Assembly (NCBI GenBank): GCA_033239005.1 | Contig: BSQZ01000022.1 | Coordinates: 4,993,001 to 5,057,000, forward strand | Source of the DNA: Lamellibrachia satsuma | Taxonomy: Eukaryota; Annelida; Polychaeta; Sabellida; Siboglinidae | Direction of reading: 5' to 3' | Length of the DNA stretch: 64,000 nt | Position numbers and translations under genes: made by a program | The notes under the pieces: generated by a model | Seen by the model: only the letters and a program-made list of their open reading frames with translations | Databases searched by the model: none | Told to the model about the DNA's origin: nothing | In this document: positions 55,898-63,976 of the stretch, piece after piece | Layout: every line of letters begins with the position of its first letter | Numbering within the stretch: position 1 is the stretch's first letter

Positions 55898-56373
55898 GCT
55901 GCTCTACGTGTCTACAACTGAGAGAGAGTGGTCCTTAGTACAGCTATATAGTACGTGTGGTGGTGGTGGTGGTGGTGGTGGTGGTGGTGGTGAAGGGTGT
56001 ATGACCTAAGGTGCGATCCTGTGGTATTGGCTACTGTGTGTCCGATATCGATGGCTACGGGTTCTCTTTCACCTATGTATACCATGGCAACACCACTGAC
56101 AACACGTTTCAATCATTGTATGACTTTTATTGAGTATATACTGCCATAGACATAGACATATTATACATATACATATACACGGTTAGACTTATATAACTAC
56201 TATGATGATGATGACTGTACGGTTTGTGGGAGTGTTCCATCCTCGACAGGGACCCTAGCTTACGTTCGATTATCGACACGCCAGTGGCTAGTAACATGAT
56301 TATTAACTTGTGGGCTTTTACACCGCGACAGAGGTTACGTGCAATGATGGTGATGATGTACTATATAAGTCGG

Positions 56374-56424
<51 letters not shown>

Positions 56425-56592
56425 AGAACTATTACTCTATGTAATACAAGAGAGAGCTACCGTTGCAAACGGTGCTTCTTAATATGACTACGTTTCTACC
56501 ATACAATGAATAAGTATCTGTAATATGACTAAATACAATAAAAGAGAGAGAGAGCTACTAATTAAATGCCGGCGTTTCTACCATGAAAGCTA
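55898..56592. other. simple-repeat region; short ORFs only
   Basis: Holds a (TGG)n run at 55957-55992, a (TA)n run at about 56371-56411, a minus-strand AATAAA at 56131-56126 that could end transcripts of the accessory block, and a 36-bp tandem duplication at 56558-56628 (gctactaattaaatgccggc twice). The duplication repeats the last codons of the possible exon at 56593-56733. Confidence 0.6.
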
Positions 56593-56733
56593 CTAATTAA
56601 ATGCCGGCGTTTCTACCATGAAATCAATAATTATTTGTAATAGACTATGTAGTGCACGTGTCCTCTCGTCTCGTGCTAGTACGGGTGTCTCCTCATTCAC
56701 CTCCTCCTCCTTCACCTCCTCCTTCCCCTCCTC
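56593..56733 (-). CDS. possible alternative 3' exon Z of the acidic gene
   Basis: Minus strand: acceptor tttctttatgtag, then 46 codons and TAG. A Glu/Lys-rich start is followed by TPVLARDERTRALHSLLQII. The helix resembles that of exon Y. Phase 0 after the acceptor, compatible with the donor at 58368. Predicted from sequence only. Confidence 0.4.
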   Translation of the reverse strand, partial: EEGKEEVKEEEVNEETPVLARDERTRALHSLLQIIIDFMVETPAFN

Positions 56734-56751
56734 CTACATAAAGAAATACAC

Positions 56752-56856
56752 CTATTGTTCATCGTGCGTCGATATGATATATTCTATTAGTAGCGTTATT
56801 AATTGACGACTTGCACGCCTACGCGCTTCAATCGGTCGCACAGGTACGTCATCATC
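56752..56856 (-). CDS. possible alternative 3' exon Y of the acidic gene
   Basis: Minus strand: acceptor aatttgttctgtag, then 34 codons and TAG. It starts DDDVPVRPIEARRRASRQLI and ends in a hydrophobic helix like exon Z (LLIEYII versus LLQIIID). Phase 0, the same frame as exons X and Z. Confidence 0.4.
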   Translation of the reverse strand, partial: DDDVPVRPIEARRRASRQLITLLIEYIISTHDEQ

Positions 56857-56933
56857 CTACAGAACAAATTAAAATATATACTAACATTTCACTCCATATT
56901 ACTTAATACTACCTACTACCTCGGTTATGTTTA

Positions 56934-57044
56934 CTAATAATAATAATAATATTCTGTTGACGACATCATATAAGGACCGTTCAATACTCCAGCTCGCTTC
57001 CGAATGCTGACTGGGAGTACGGGTGCCTCGTCGTAAACTTCAAT
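56934..57044 (-). CDS. possible alternative 3' exon X of the acidic gene
   Basis: Minus strand: acceptor gttgttatgtag, then 36 codons and TAG. IEVYDEAPVLPVSIRKRAGV resembles the start of exons Y and Z. The end is a run of TAT codons from an (ATT)n repeat, suggesting decay of the tail. Confidence 0.3.
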   Translation of the reverse strand: MEVYDEAPVLPVSIRKRAGVLNGPYMMSSTEYYYYY

Positions 57045-57126
57045 CTACATAACAACAATAATAATAATAATAATAATACTAATGTTCATATACCGTGGTT
57101 ATAATGTTACTCCTAATTAACAACAA

Positions 57127-57161
<35 letters not shown>

Positions 57162-57205
57162 ATGTTCATATACCGTGGTTATACTAACCACCTCCTGAAT
57201 ACTGT

Positions 57206-58027
57206 TCACAACCTACGGTTGTCGACACGGATGTTACTACGAGCATACGCCACCATTACTGCTTGAAACGCTGCCGACAGTATCGTAGCTGCCAGTGTTT
57301 GGCAAACGTCCTCGGTCACTTCCTCTACCGTGGATGGGACGGATGCCCACCACTGATTCGTTATTATTTGTACAATGCTTTTCTCCATCGTTCGGAAACG
57401 CACCTTGCGCTCTTGGGTGGCCGCGGACTTGTCCTCATCGGTGTCTTCGTCCTCGACGGTCGACGGCTTCGGGTGAGTGATAGTGTGTTGATCTGGTATG
57501 TGGATGTGTCCGCCGTCTGGTGTCACAACGACGGTTTCGTCCGGGAACACATAGAGTCTCGGTGGTGATGCTGATGATGATGCCCTCTCAACTTGCGTGC
57601 TTGCTATCAGTGGTGGCGACGCGGGACTGGACTCGAAGTCCTTGTCGTCATCGTCTTTCTCGGGTGCTGGGGATGAGGCGATGGCTTCTTCATCCACGTC
57701 ATCATAGTAATGAGGGGGGGTCTTGATGATCCAAGGATCATCCTCCTCCTCATTCTCCTCCGTGTCCGATAAATTCTCTACAGGACCCCACGGTAACTGC
57801 TGCGTCGCCGTCGCCACCCCTCCTCCTCTGGTGTTGTCATCTGTCGCCTCATCCTCCGACTCAGTCTCCGACGAGGACCCCCACGGTATTTCCTGTGTCT
57901 CTGGATATTCATCTACCGGGCCTGTCTTCTGCCGTTTCCCCGATGGCGTCACCTCGTCCTCGTCATCTGCATCATAAAGTTCGTCCAACTGGCGCTTGTA
58001 TGCTGTCTCCAGCTGCGTTAGACCCGT
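57206..58027 (-). CDS. acidic protein, spliced second exon (predicted)
   Basis: Open for 273 codons but with no early ATG, so it is best read as an exon. The acceptor gattctttctattcaacag lies at 58028 and joins in frame to the donor ACG|GTGAGT after 58368, 53 codons into the gene starting at 58526. The product is rich in Asp, Glu and Ser, with two similar blocks (QEIPWGSSSE and QQLPWGPVE), a basic KRQKTGP-type patch near the start that could be a nuclear signal, and a helical C-terminus (VCQTLAATILSAAFQAVMVA). No known domain recognised. Possibly a regulatory or transactivating protein; that is a guess. Confidence 0.55.
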   Translation of the reverse strand, partial: TGLTQLETAYKRQLDELYDADDEDEVTPSGKRQKTGPVDEYPETQEIPWGSSSETESEDEATDDNTRGGGVATATQQLPWGPVENLSDTEENEEEDDPWIIKTPPHYYDDVDEEAIASSPAPEKDDDDKDFESSPASPPLIASTQVERASSSASPPRLYVFPDETVVVTPDGGHIHIPDQHTITHPKPSTVEDEDTDEDKSAATQERKVRFRTMEKSIVQIITNQWWASVPSTVEEVTEDVCQTLAATILSAAFQAVMVAYARSNIRVDNRRL

Positions 58028-58526
58028 CTGTTGAATAGAAAGAATCGGTTACATTCGACATATTTTCATCCACGTCGCCCTGTATATCGTTGTATTGGGC
58101 GTACATACTCTTTCTAACCAAATCTGTCACTTGCTGACGCCATTTCATGTTCCCACACGTTGCGATGACATCTATCGATAGCCACCGCAACACGTGCATG
58201 ACCATGCTGACCGATGGTACGTAACGTTCCGTATCATCATTTAAATTCATTATGCGTTGCACCTCGTCACAGGCAAATTGCACGCTGGCGACCTCTAGTG
58301 CCTTATAGAAGGTTTGTTCGTTCGTCATGGCTTCGGCTCGATCACGTAGCCTATCTAAACCACTCACCGTAGCCTCCATATCATCGCTACTGCTTATGGA
58401 TATGACGTCACGCTGTGACGCACTATCGTCCGAGTCATCTGATATTCTAATTAATGGTGGCGGTGAACAGCTGTCCGCAGAGGAGGTGAATAGTATCTCC
58501 GAGCTATTAGCATGTAACCATTCCAT
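57972..58526 (-). CDS. acidic protein, unspliced form (184 aa)
   Basis: ATG at 58526. The N-terminal part has two hydrophobic-then-acidic motifs (PLIRISDDSDD and DVISISSSDD) like SUMO-interaction motifs. The C-terminal two thirds are helical (ALEVASVQFACDEVQRIM, MHVLRWLSIDVIATCG). An internal GTGAGT at codon 54 is a good splice donor, so the first 53 codons may be shared with the exon at 57206-58027 and possibly with exons X, Y and Z. Shared start with different ends recalls the layout of small and large early antigens in DNA tumour viruses, but no sequence similarity is claimed. Confidence 0.6.
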   Translation of the reverse strand: MEWLHANSSEILFTSSADSCSPPPLIRISDDSDDSASQRDVISISSSDDMEATVSGLDRLRDRAEAMTNEQTFYKALEVASVQFACDEVQRIMNLNDDTERYVPSVSMVMHVLRWLSIDVIATCGNMKWRQQVTDLVRKSMYAQYNDIQGDVDENMSNVTDSFYSTDGSNAAGDSIQAPVGRTL

Positions 58527-58552
58527 TACCTTAGAGCGTCCATCGCTGTCGA

Positions 58553-58618
58553 TGACGTCACTGCTTCCGGTCGCAGTAGCCTGTCTGTCACTGCTTCCGG
58601 TCGCAGTAGCCTGTCAAC
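58553..58618 (-). promoter_or_regulatory. CRE and paired ETS-like sites upstream of the acidic gene
   Basis: A palindromic TGACGTCA lies at 58553-58560, 27 bases before the ATG. A 30-bp unit is repeated twice just beyond it (58558-58587 and 58588-58617), each with CCGGAAGC on the minus strand at about 58563-58570 and 58593-58600. CRE plus ETS sites are typical of early, host-factor-driven promoters. No TATA box seen. Confidence 0.5.
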
Positions 58619-58626
58619 AGATGGAT

Positions 58627-59097
58627 TCACACTGTGACTATTTCCATGTCTGACACCGTGTAATTTACATACTGTCCCGCCTCGCGTTTCCTAACGGTCA
58701 CCATGACTTGGGCCCCCCGCAACATGTCCAGTGCTGCATACCGTTCGGCGTCTCCTTTCATGCTCATGTATTCGTTAGCAGTGAATCCCAACACCTGGAC
58801 AGCCTTGGCATTAAATAGGGTTGCCCACACTTCACTACCGATGGCGTCTTGTAGGAGGATACGCATAGCGAACTGATACACTACACCACGCTGCCATCGA
58901 TGAACCGGACACACATACCCGTTGTTTTCGGGACTCACACGTTTGTTACACTGCTGACATGATGGATAAACTATATATTTGTCTTGCACAGCACATTGTA
59001 CTATGGTTAACGGCCGTCTAAATATATAAGTCCCGTTACCTACCTGTCTCTCGAGTTGGCTGACTGTCATCATCATATCGACGTCTTGGGCGGCCAT
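58627..59097 (-). CDS. RPA70-C-like single-stranded DNA-binding protein
   Basis: 156 residues. The central part has the zinc ribbon embedded in an OB fold, as in the C-terminal DNA-binding domain of RPA1: C47-x2-C50, then C63-x2-H66 (one Cys replaced by His). It is followed by YQFAMRILLQDAIGSEVWATLF and AVQVLGFTANEY, the pattern of that family. It is the length of a single OB domain, without the rest of RPA1. It would bind ssDNA exposed by protein-primed strand displacement. It ends in the promoter region of the acidic gene; the upstream promoter has a TATA box. Confidence 0.75.
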   Translation of the reverse strand: MAAQDVDMMMTVSQLERQVGNGTYIFRRPLTIVQCAVQDKYIVYPSCQQCNKRVSPENNGYVCPVHRWQRGVVYQFAMRILLQDAIGSEVWATLFNAKAVQVLGFTANEYMSMKGDAERYAALDMLRGAQVMVTVRKREAGQYVNYTVSDMEIVTV

Positions 59098-59183
59098 TTC
59101 TCTCTCTGCGTGCTGCTGCTAGTGGTCTTGAAGTCGTCTGTAAATCGAAGTGTGGTTGTGTGTCTCGTTCACTCTGCGCCGGG

Positions 59184-59191
59184 TTTATATA
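59184..59191 (-). promoter_or_regulatory. TATA box of the RPA-like gene
   Basis: TATATAAA on the minus strand about 90 bases before the ATG at 59097, giving a predicted start site near 59160. Confidence 0.55.
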
Positions 59192-59312
59192 CACCTCCAA
59201 CTGCCTATGGCGCGATTTCTTATCACAACCCTTGGTCGTGCGCGCGTGATGCTGGATGTCTGGCTTCTATATCTCGCTGTACTCTGTTCACCGGTCTTGT
59301 GACCGGCTCGCA

Positions 59313-59777
59313 TTACGTCTGCTGATGCAATCGAATGAACTCGCGTACTCGCTCGAGTATATGTCCTAGCATGTTCTGACCGGCTTGACCGCTGTATGTT
59401 AGCGCCCCCCAGTATCCTTCACGACTCTTGACCCATTCCTGCAACTGGGAATACCCAGTGTCTAGGAGTCGTTTACGTAGGGTTGGGTCGCGATATTTAA
59501 CAGCAACTAACGCATACATTAGTGAATATCGTTGTTCGTTCCACGATGCACGTAACTGTTCTTTTTCTCGTATGCTCTTGCTGAGGTGTTTCGCCTGTAG
59601 ACCAGTGCGCGTGGACAGCATTTTTTCTGCGGTTTGCAGGTCACCGTGATGCATGCATTTCCGCCATTGGTAAGCGCTTTCGACACTCGTAAATTCTTTA
59701 TTCCACACACGTATCCTGCACACGTAGAAGTTTGACAGGAAATGGCGACCGCCTCTGAAGCGTATATCACGGTTCAT
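59313..59777 (-). CDS. NADAR-family (YbiA-like) N-glycosidase
   Basis: 154 residues, a complete NADAR domain and nothing else. Signatures: FLSNFY (13-18), S-V-E33-S-A-Y36-Q37, a GD (45-46) before a helix, W79-x3-R83, MYALVAVKYRDP (87-98), LLDTG (104-108), YWGA (122-125) and GQNMLG (133-138). NADAR enzymes act on N-glycosidic bonds of ribosides; some remove ADP-ribose from guanine and so reverse DNA-targeting toxins. All motif positions I can judge are kept. ATG at 59777. It has no place in the Polinton core set, so it is an acquired gene, perhaps for counter-defence or NAD/ADP-ribose metabolism. A ctttataac close to the ATG is too near to be a normal TATA box. Confidence 0.85.
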   Translation of the reverse strand: MNRDIRFRGGRHFLSNFYVCRIRVWNKEFTSVESAYQWRKCMHHGDLQTAEKMLSTRTGLQAKHLSKSIREKEQLRASWNEQRYSLMYALVAVKYRDPTLRKRLLDTGYSQLQEWVKSREGYWGALTYSGQAGQNMLGHILERVREFIRLHQQT

Positions 59778-59984
59778 GGTGACTTTATAACGTTAAATTG
59801 TACAGTTACTGTCTTAAATACACGCCGTTCTAGCGCTCTCGAGTACTAGTCACCCCCACTTTTTCCTTGCGTGATGGATGCCCGGTGTCGGTAGGCTGAC
59901 AGTTGCCGGCCGCTTATCTGTTTTCTCATTAGTGTCGTATTGTTCCTCGGGTTGCGTCAGCTGTCTGGTTTATTTCTAGCATGG

Positions 59985-59992
59985 TATATATA
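59985..59992 (+). promoter_or_regulatory. TATA box of the plus-strand two-exon gene
   Basis: TATATATAG about 58 bases before the ATG at 60050; a start site near 60015-60020 is expected. It sits in the 270-bp gap between the divergent NADAR and plus-strand genes, which may be a shared control region. Confidence 0.6.
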
Positions 59993-60049
59993 GACGCTGC
60001 GTTCGTCGTGTCGTCATTACAACCGCCATTGCCTTCGATACCGTTCATC

Positions 60050-60141
60050 ATGCCTCCTATCGTTATGGTGCTCGACTTTGCAGAGTTTTTGACTCTTCTC
60101 AGTGTTATGGGAGATGCGTTGCTCCCACTAATGCGTCGTGT
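60050..60141 (+). CDS. two-exon plus-strand gene, exon 1
   Basis: ATG with MPPIVMVLDFAEFLTLLSV and a following helix, ending at a strong donor GT|gtgagtatt at 60142. Without splicing the frame stops at TGA within the donor. Joined to 60489 the frame stays open: exon 1 leaves two bases and exon 2 supplies the third. Confidence 0.6.
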
Positions 60142-60154
60142 GTGAGTATTTCTT

Positions 60155-60189
<35 letters not shown>

Positions 60190-60367
60190 TTACTATTATA
60201 CTTTCATAGCTCTACATAACTGTACATAGATAATAACTCTTTTCACTGTACATACTGTTCTATCGTTCCTGTGTATACATGTCTCGCCGTGTGTTCGTCG
60301 GGTCCAAGTTCCATATGTAGCGGCTTGCCAGCCGATCGGTTTCGTATTACCTCGTTGCTTGGTTACG

Positions 60368-60445
<78 letters not shown>

Positions 60446-60488
60446 TGTCTATGCATGTTCTCACTCTGGTTGTGTCCTTTACTGACAG
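60142..60488 (+). other. predicted intron with (TTTA)n and (TA)n
   Basis: 347 bases from gtgagt to cctttactgacag. It contains a (TTTA)n run at about 60152-60192 and a (TA)n run at 60371-60442. Confidence 0.55.
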
Positions 60489-61023
60489 AATCCCTCGCTT
60501 TCACTGGGCATGCGTAATGACACAGTTGCTCGTCACGTCAGTCCACCGCCGGGCCTGTCAGGCGACAGTGCTATTTCGAGACGAGTTGTACGACGCCGGT
60601 CTCCTGACGGCATTCGCCGACCATGCAAGCCGTTGGCGTCATGTCATGTCGGACATTGAATTCTATTACGGACCTGGATATCGTACCCATTCTACCGTCC
60701 CTGAGTCGTGGGAAGACGACGACGACGACGACGATGATATCGCCGCCGCCGTCGCCTCCGACACTCACGAGGACTCGGACGATTTCCGTCTCGCATTCAG
60801 GGCTCACATGTTACAGTGGGAGTGCGTCATGCACCAACTCCTGCTGTTACATGCCCCGTCACCCCTCCCTATTTTCCGTCGCCTTCACAGAGGTCCCATC
60901 CATCATCCATCACTCTGCCATCGTCGTCGATCCGTCTCCCTCCGTATTGCATTGGCCCGCAAGTTGACTGCGCGTTCAGTTCGCCGCTCACTCTTGCCGG
61001 CTTTCAACTGTCAGCCCGAATGA
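60489..61023 (+). CDS. two-exon plus-strand gene, exon 2
   Basis: About 178 codons to TGA at 61021-61023. The segment has FHWACVMTQLLVTSVHRRAC and, after an acidic stretch of eight consecutive Asp residues and a short linker, a parallel FRAHMLQWECVMHQLLLL. These two blocks look like a duplicated helix: both have W-x-CVM-x-QLL. The C-terminus is Arg/His/Ser rich. No known domain. It is the only clear plus-strand gene in the element and so divergent from all others. Role unknown; early regulatory gene is a guess. Confidence 0.6.
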
Positions 61024-61047
61024 ACACTTCTACAAACGTTCATTTTT

Positions 61048-61053
61048 AATAAA
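61048..61053 (+). terminator. poly(A) signal for the plus-strand gene
   Basis: AATAAA 25 bases after the stop codon at 61023. Confidence 0.7.
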
Positions 61054-61725
61054 CTTTACTACCGTCATTGATTCATGTATTACAGTTTGCATATTCCCGT
61101 CTTGTATTGCATTGTTTCATGTATTAAAGTTTGCATCATCTTATATTCCCGTCTTGTATTGCGTTTTGTTGGCATATTATATTTTCCACATAGTCCATTT
61201 TCATCCTGCTACATTTTATTTAATGCCATATTATATATATAGTCCATTTTCGTCCTGCTACATTTTATTTAACCAACGGTTCGATTTCCGTCGTCCAGCG
61301 GTTATTTTATAGCCATGCATGTCGGCTAATTAATAACCATTACATATTCCCCTTATGTTTATCGGTTTTACTTTTATTACGTCTTTTGTTCACTCCATAT
61401 AACCCGCTATAACACACATCAATAGCCGTCTCTGCCACATTGTTGCTGTTTATCGCCGATTAGCTCGGCTCCCTTGCTACATTGTACCGATTAGCGTCCT
61501 TTGATCTCGCGCTACGGCTCACAGCTGGATAAACGCCTCGGCTTACACTTAACTCCAGTCGTTCGGATGTCCAGTTGACATTAGCTAACCACTCGGACTG
61601 GTCACTCCGTCGGGTCAGGGTTCAGGTCACGCGGTCACGTGTTTACGTGGGTGGGTGGGTGGGTGGGTGGTGGGTGCTTTACGTGTATTTTCTTTTTTTT
61701 CCTATGTCCACCATCGATGACTACT
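61054..61725. other. right subterminal region with short duplications and G-run
   Basis: No gene. A block with ttgcat and attcccgtcttgtattgc is duplicated at about 61083-61166. A second block, tagtccatttt-gtcctgctacattttattt, is duplicated at about 61189-61271. A (GGGT)n run lies at 61648-61674, about 50 bases inside the right inverted repeat. Confidence 0.75.
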
Positions 61726-61939
61726 GGTCAATATTCGTTCCTCCTCCAGTCCCTAGGGGGCGCTTACCTTACCCAGCATGCACTACGCTCAACTACGCTT
61801 GCCAGGGGGCGCTCTACTGCTCTCTCATTGGCTGCGCGCACTCTTCAACGGGTGGGCGATATTAGGGGCCTTTCCTTTGATCTTCCTTTGATCTTAGATT
61901 GCGGCGATAAGGGGGTCCCAAAAACCTCCGTATACTACT
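61726..61939 (-). repeat. Polinton terminal inverted repeat, right
   Basis: 214 bp, complement of 44104-44317 with two mismatches seen. Ends ...ccgtatactact. Confidence 0.97.
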
Positions 61940-61945
61940 TGCTGA
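61940..61945. repeat. target-site duplication TGCTGA, right
   Basis: Identical to 44098-44103, directly after the right element end. Confidence 0.95.
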
Positions 61946-62370
61946 TAACATACAAATCTATGTGTCATTTAAACCTAACATTGAAAATGACAAAGAATAA
62001 TCTATAGGGCGTCTAGTCACATGCATAAGAGAAATACGAAAGTGGATGTTGCCGCATCGACTGAAGTTAAATGACGTCAAAACTGAAGTAATAAGCTTAA
62101 TCTCCAAACACAACAACACTAAATTTGGCAGTGCTGTTTCCTGCCCATTCAGTGTCGGGAGTAACAACATCATTCCAGCGTTGCGTGTTCGAAATCTGGG
62201 TGTAATTATGGACCAACAGTTATATATGATCGACCAGATTACTGTTGTCTGTGCCAGTTGCAACTACCATCTACGCAGGCTATCGTCAATTCGACGTTAT
62301 CTAACACCTGAGGCTACACAATGTGCGGTTCAAGCCCTTATAACATCACGACTGGACTTTTGCAATCGGG
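61946..62370 (+). pseudogene. LINE reverse transcriptase, continuation after the Polinton
   Basis: Continues the RT frame broken at 44103: QIYVSFKPN directly after the catalytic box, then WMLPHRLKLNDVKTEVI (62043-62095), LRVRNLGVIMD (62180-62213) and TSRLDFCN (62345-62370). The frame is broken between 61990 and 62045. At 62370 a different repeat interrupts the LINE. Confidence 0.8.
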
Positions 62371-62872
62371 CCGGTAGCCAGGTTTTTACAAGGGCAAGGG
62401 GGGATCATTTTTCCCCAGTACAGACTATGGGGGCGCCACAGGTTCACGCAAGGCCATATTTTCTTAATATACTCCAGGGGTGCTACATTTAGGGAAAAGC
62501 ACAGTCACATGTTGAAGTCTAAATGGATGTCAGATAAGCGCAGTCAAATGTCGAGATCGAGTGTTATCATTCCCAGAAATTATACAAGCCTTTGTACAGA
62601 GTAAGAGGGCGATTGAGGGGCACATAATTTAGAGTAAGGAATGGGTGGAGCTGACATTGTGTTGCAGCAACAGGGTGAAAGACACTAGTAATCCCACTGT
62701 AATTAATCAAAGAAGACTAAAACTGCCCAAAGTGAAATAAATGCTCTGAGCTGTGAATGAGCAACAGATCATTGTGCAAATTTAGACCAGTATCAATTAA
62801 AGAAAGCTAGCAGTACGAAGTGCTGGTTTCATGTCTTCCTGTATACACACCCCGTTGTATGCTTTCTGTGTG

Positions 62873-62905
<33 letters not shown>

Positions 62906-63475
62906 TTGCAAAGAGAGTAATTGGCTTGCTATCTCTGCATTGTTTCAGTGAGCAGATATTTTCTGAAAAATGTGAACCCCCTTTCTAAAAAATGTGAACC
63001 TGCTTCTCAAAAGCGTGAACCCCTCCCCAATATTATTTAGGATTTTTCATAAATGTGAACCCCCTTTTTCCAAAAAGTGAACCATCTCAAAAGCGTGAAC
63101 CCTCCACTAATATGAAGATATTATTTTTACAAATGTGAAACCAACTCTTTTTAAAAAATTTGAACCCCTTCTCAAAAGCATGAAACCTATCTAAAGCTCT
63201 TAAAAAGCATAAACCCACCAATAATATGAAAATAATATTATTTTCATATAATGAAAAAAATATTATTTTCATATTATTATTTTTATATTATTTTCATATG
63301 GGAAGTTCATGTTTTTGAGAGGGGGGTCACAATAAGAGATTCACATTTTGGAAAAGGGGGTTCACAAAAAGGGGGGTTCGTGTGAACCCCCGCTTGGTAA
63401 CTAGGATATGGCAACGTGACCATATCACCCGTGTTGCGGGCACTGCATTAGCTACCGGTGCGTCACCGAATCGAA
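62371..63475. mobile_element. fold-back-like element inserted in the LINE
   Basis: Left start ccggtagccaggttttt and right end cttggtaactagg are imperfect inverted repeats. Inside, repeats of aatgtgaacccc (62970-63160) face inverted copies such as gggggttcacaaaa and attcacattttgg (63330-63385), forming a long imperfect hairpin. A (GTGC)n run lies at about 62870-62906. No coding region. Consistent with a MITE or fold-back transposon. Confidence 0.55.
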
Positions 63476-63745
63476 TTTAAAGTGCTACAATAAAAATGTC
63501 GTGGTCTGGCACCCAATTATCTAGCTGAACTGGTCCATGTGCACCACCGTGATAGCAGACTACTACAGACTAAGTGAACAGGTAGCAAAGCGTGTGATTG
63601 GAAGATGTGCCTTTGGGACGTCAGCACCCCCACCCGGGAATCGGCTGTCTGTTGCTGTGCGCGCCACTACGTACCTACAGACGTTTAAACGAGTACTAAA
63701 ACCCCATATTTTCAAACTGTTTTATGACCAGTGACACTGAAATAG
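63476..63745 (+). pseudogene. LINE ORF2 C-terminal end
   Basis: APNYLAELVHVHHRDSRLL in one frame and RATTYLQTFKRVLKPHIFKLF in another are the ending of the same LINE type that is split at 44103/61946. It shows that the LINE once ran from about 43430 to 63745 without the Polinton and the fold-back element. Confidence 0.65.
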
Positions 63746-63834
63746 GGGCTACGATAGTTTTACAATTTCCTTTTTCTTAATGTGAACAATGTTCAATATA
63801 GTTATTATATTATTTTAATTTACATCATCAAGTA

Positions 63835-63838
<4 letters not shown>

Positions 63839-63909
<71 letters not shown>

Positions 63910-63916
63910 TACATAT

Positions 63917-63973
<57 letters not shown>
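63839..63973. repeat. (TA)n / (TATACA)n microsatellite
   Basis: TA runs with a short block of acatat units at about 63901-63933. Confidence 0.95.

Positions 63974-63976
<3 letters not shown>

Larger units (their letters stand above)
44104..61939. mobile_element. complete Polinton/Maverick (adintovirus-like) element
   Basis: 17,836 bp with 214-bp inverted terminal repeats, AG...CT ends and a 6-bp target duplication. It carries protein-primed DNA polymerase B, retroviral-type integrase with chromodomain, A32/FtsK-like packaging ATPase, adenain-type protease, double jelly-roll major capsid and penton-like minor capsid: the full Polinton core. The core genes are GC-rich compared with the AT-rich host flanks. 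Two accessory zones (49.0-49.6 kb and 56.5-61.1 kb) hold unusual genes. The near-identical ends and largely intact genes point to a recent insertion. Confidence 0.98.

Noticed and set aside
60196..60504. 102-codon minus-strand frame
   Set aside because: Most of it is translated (TA)n within a predicted intron.
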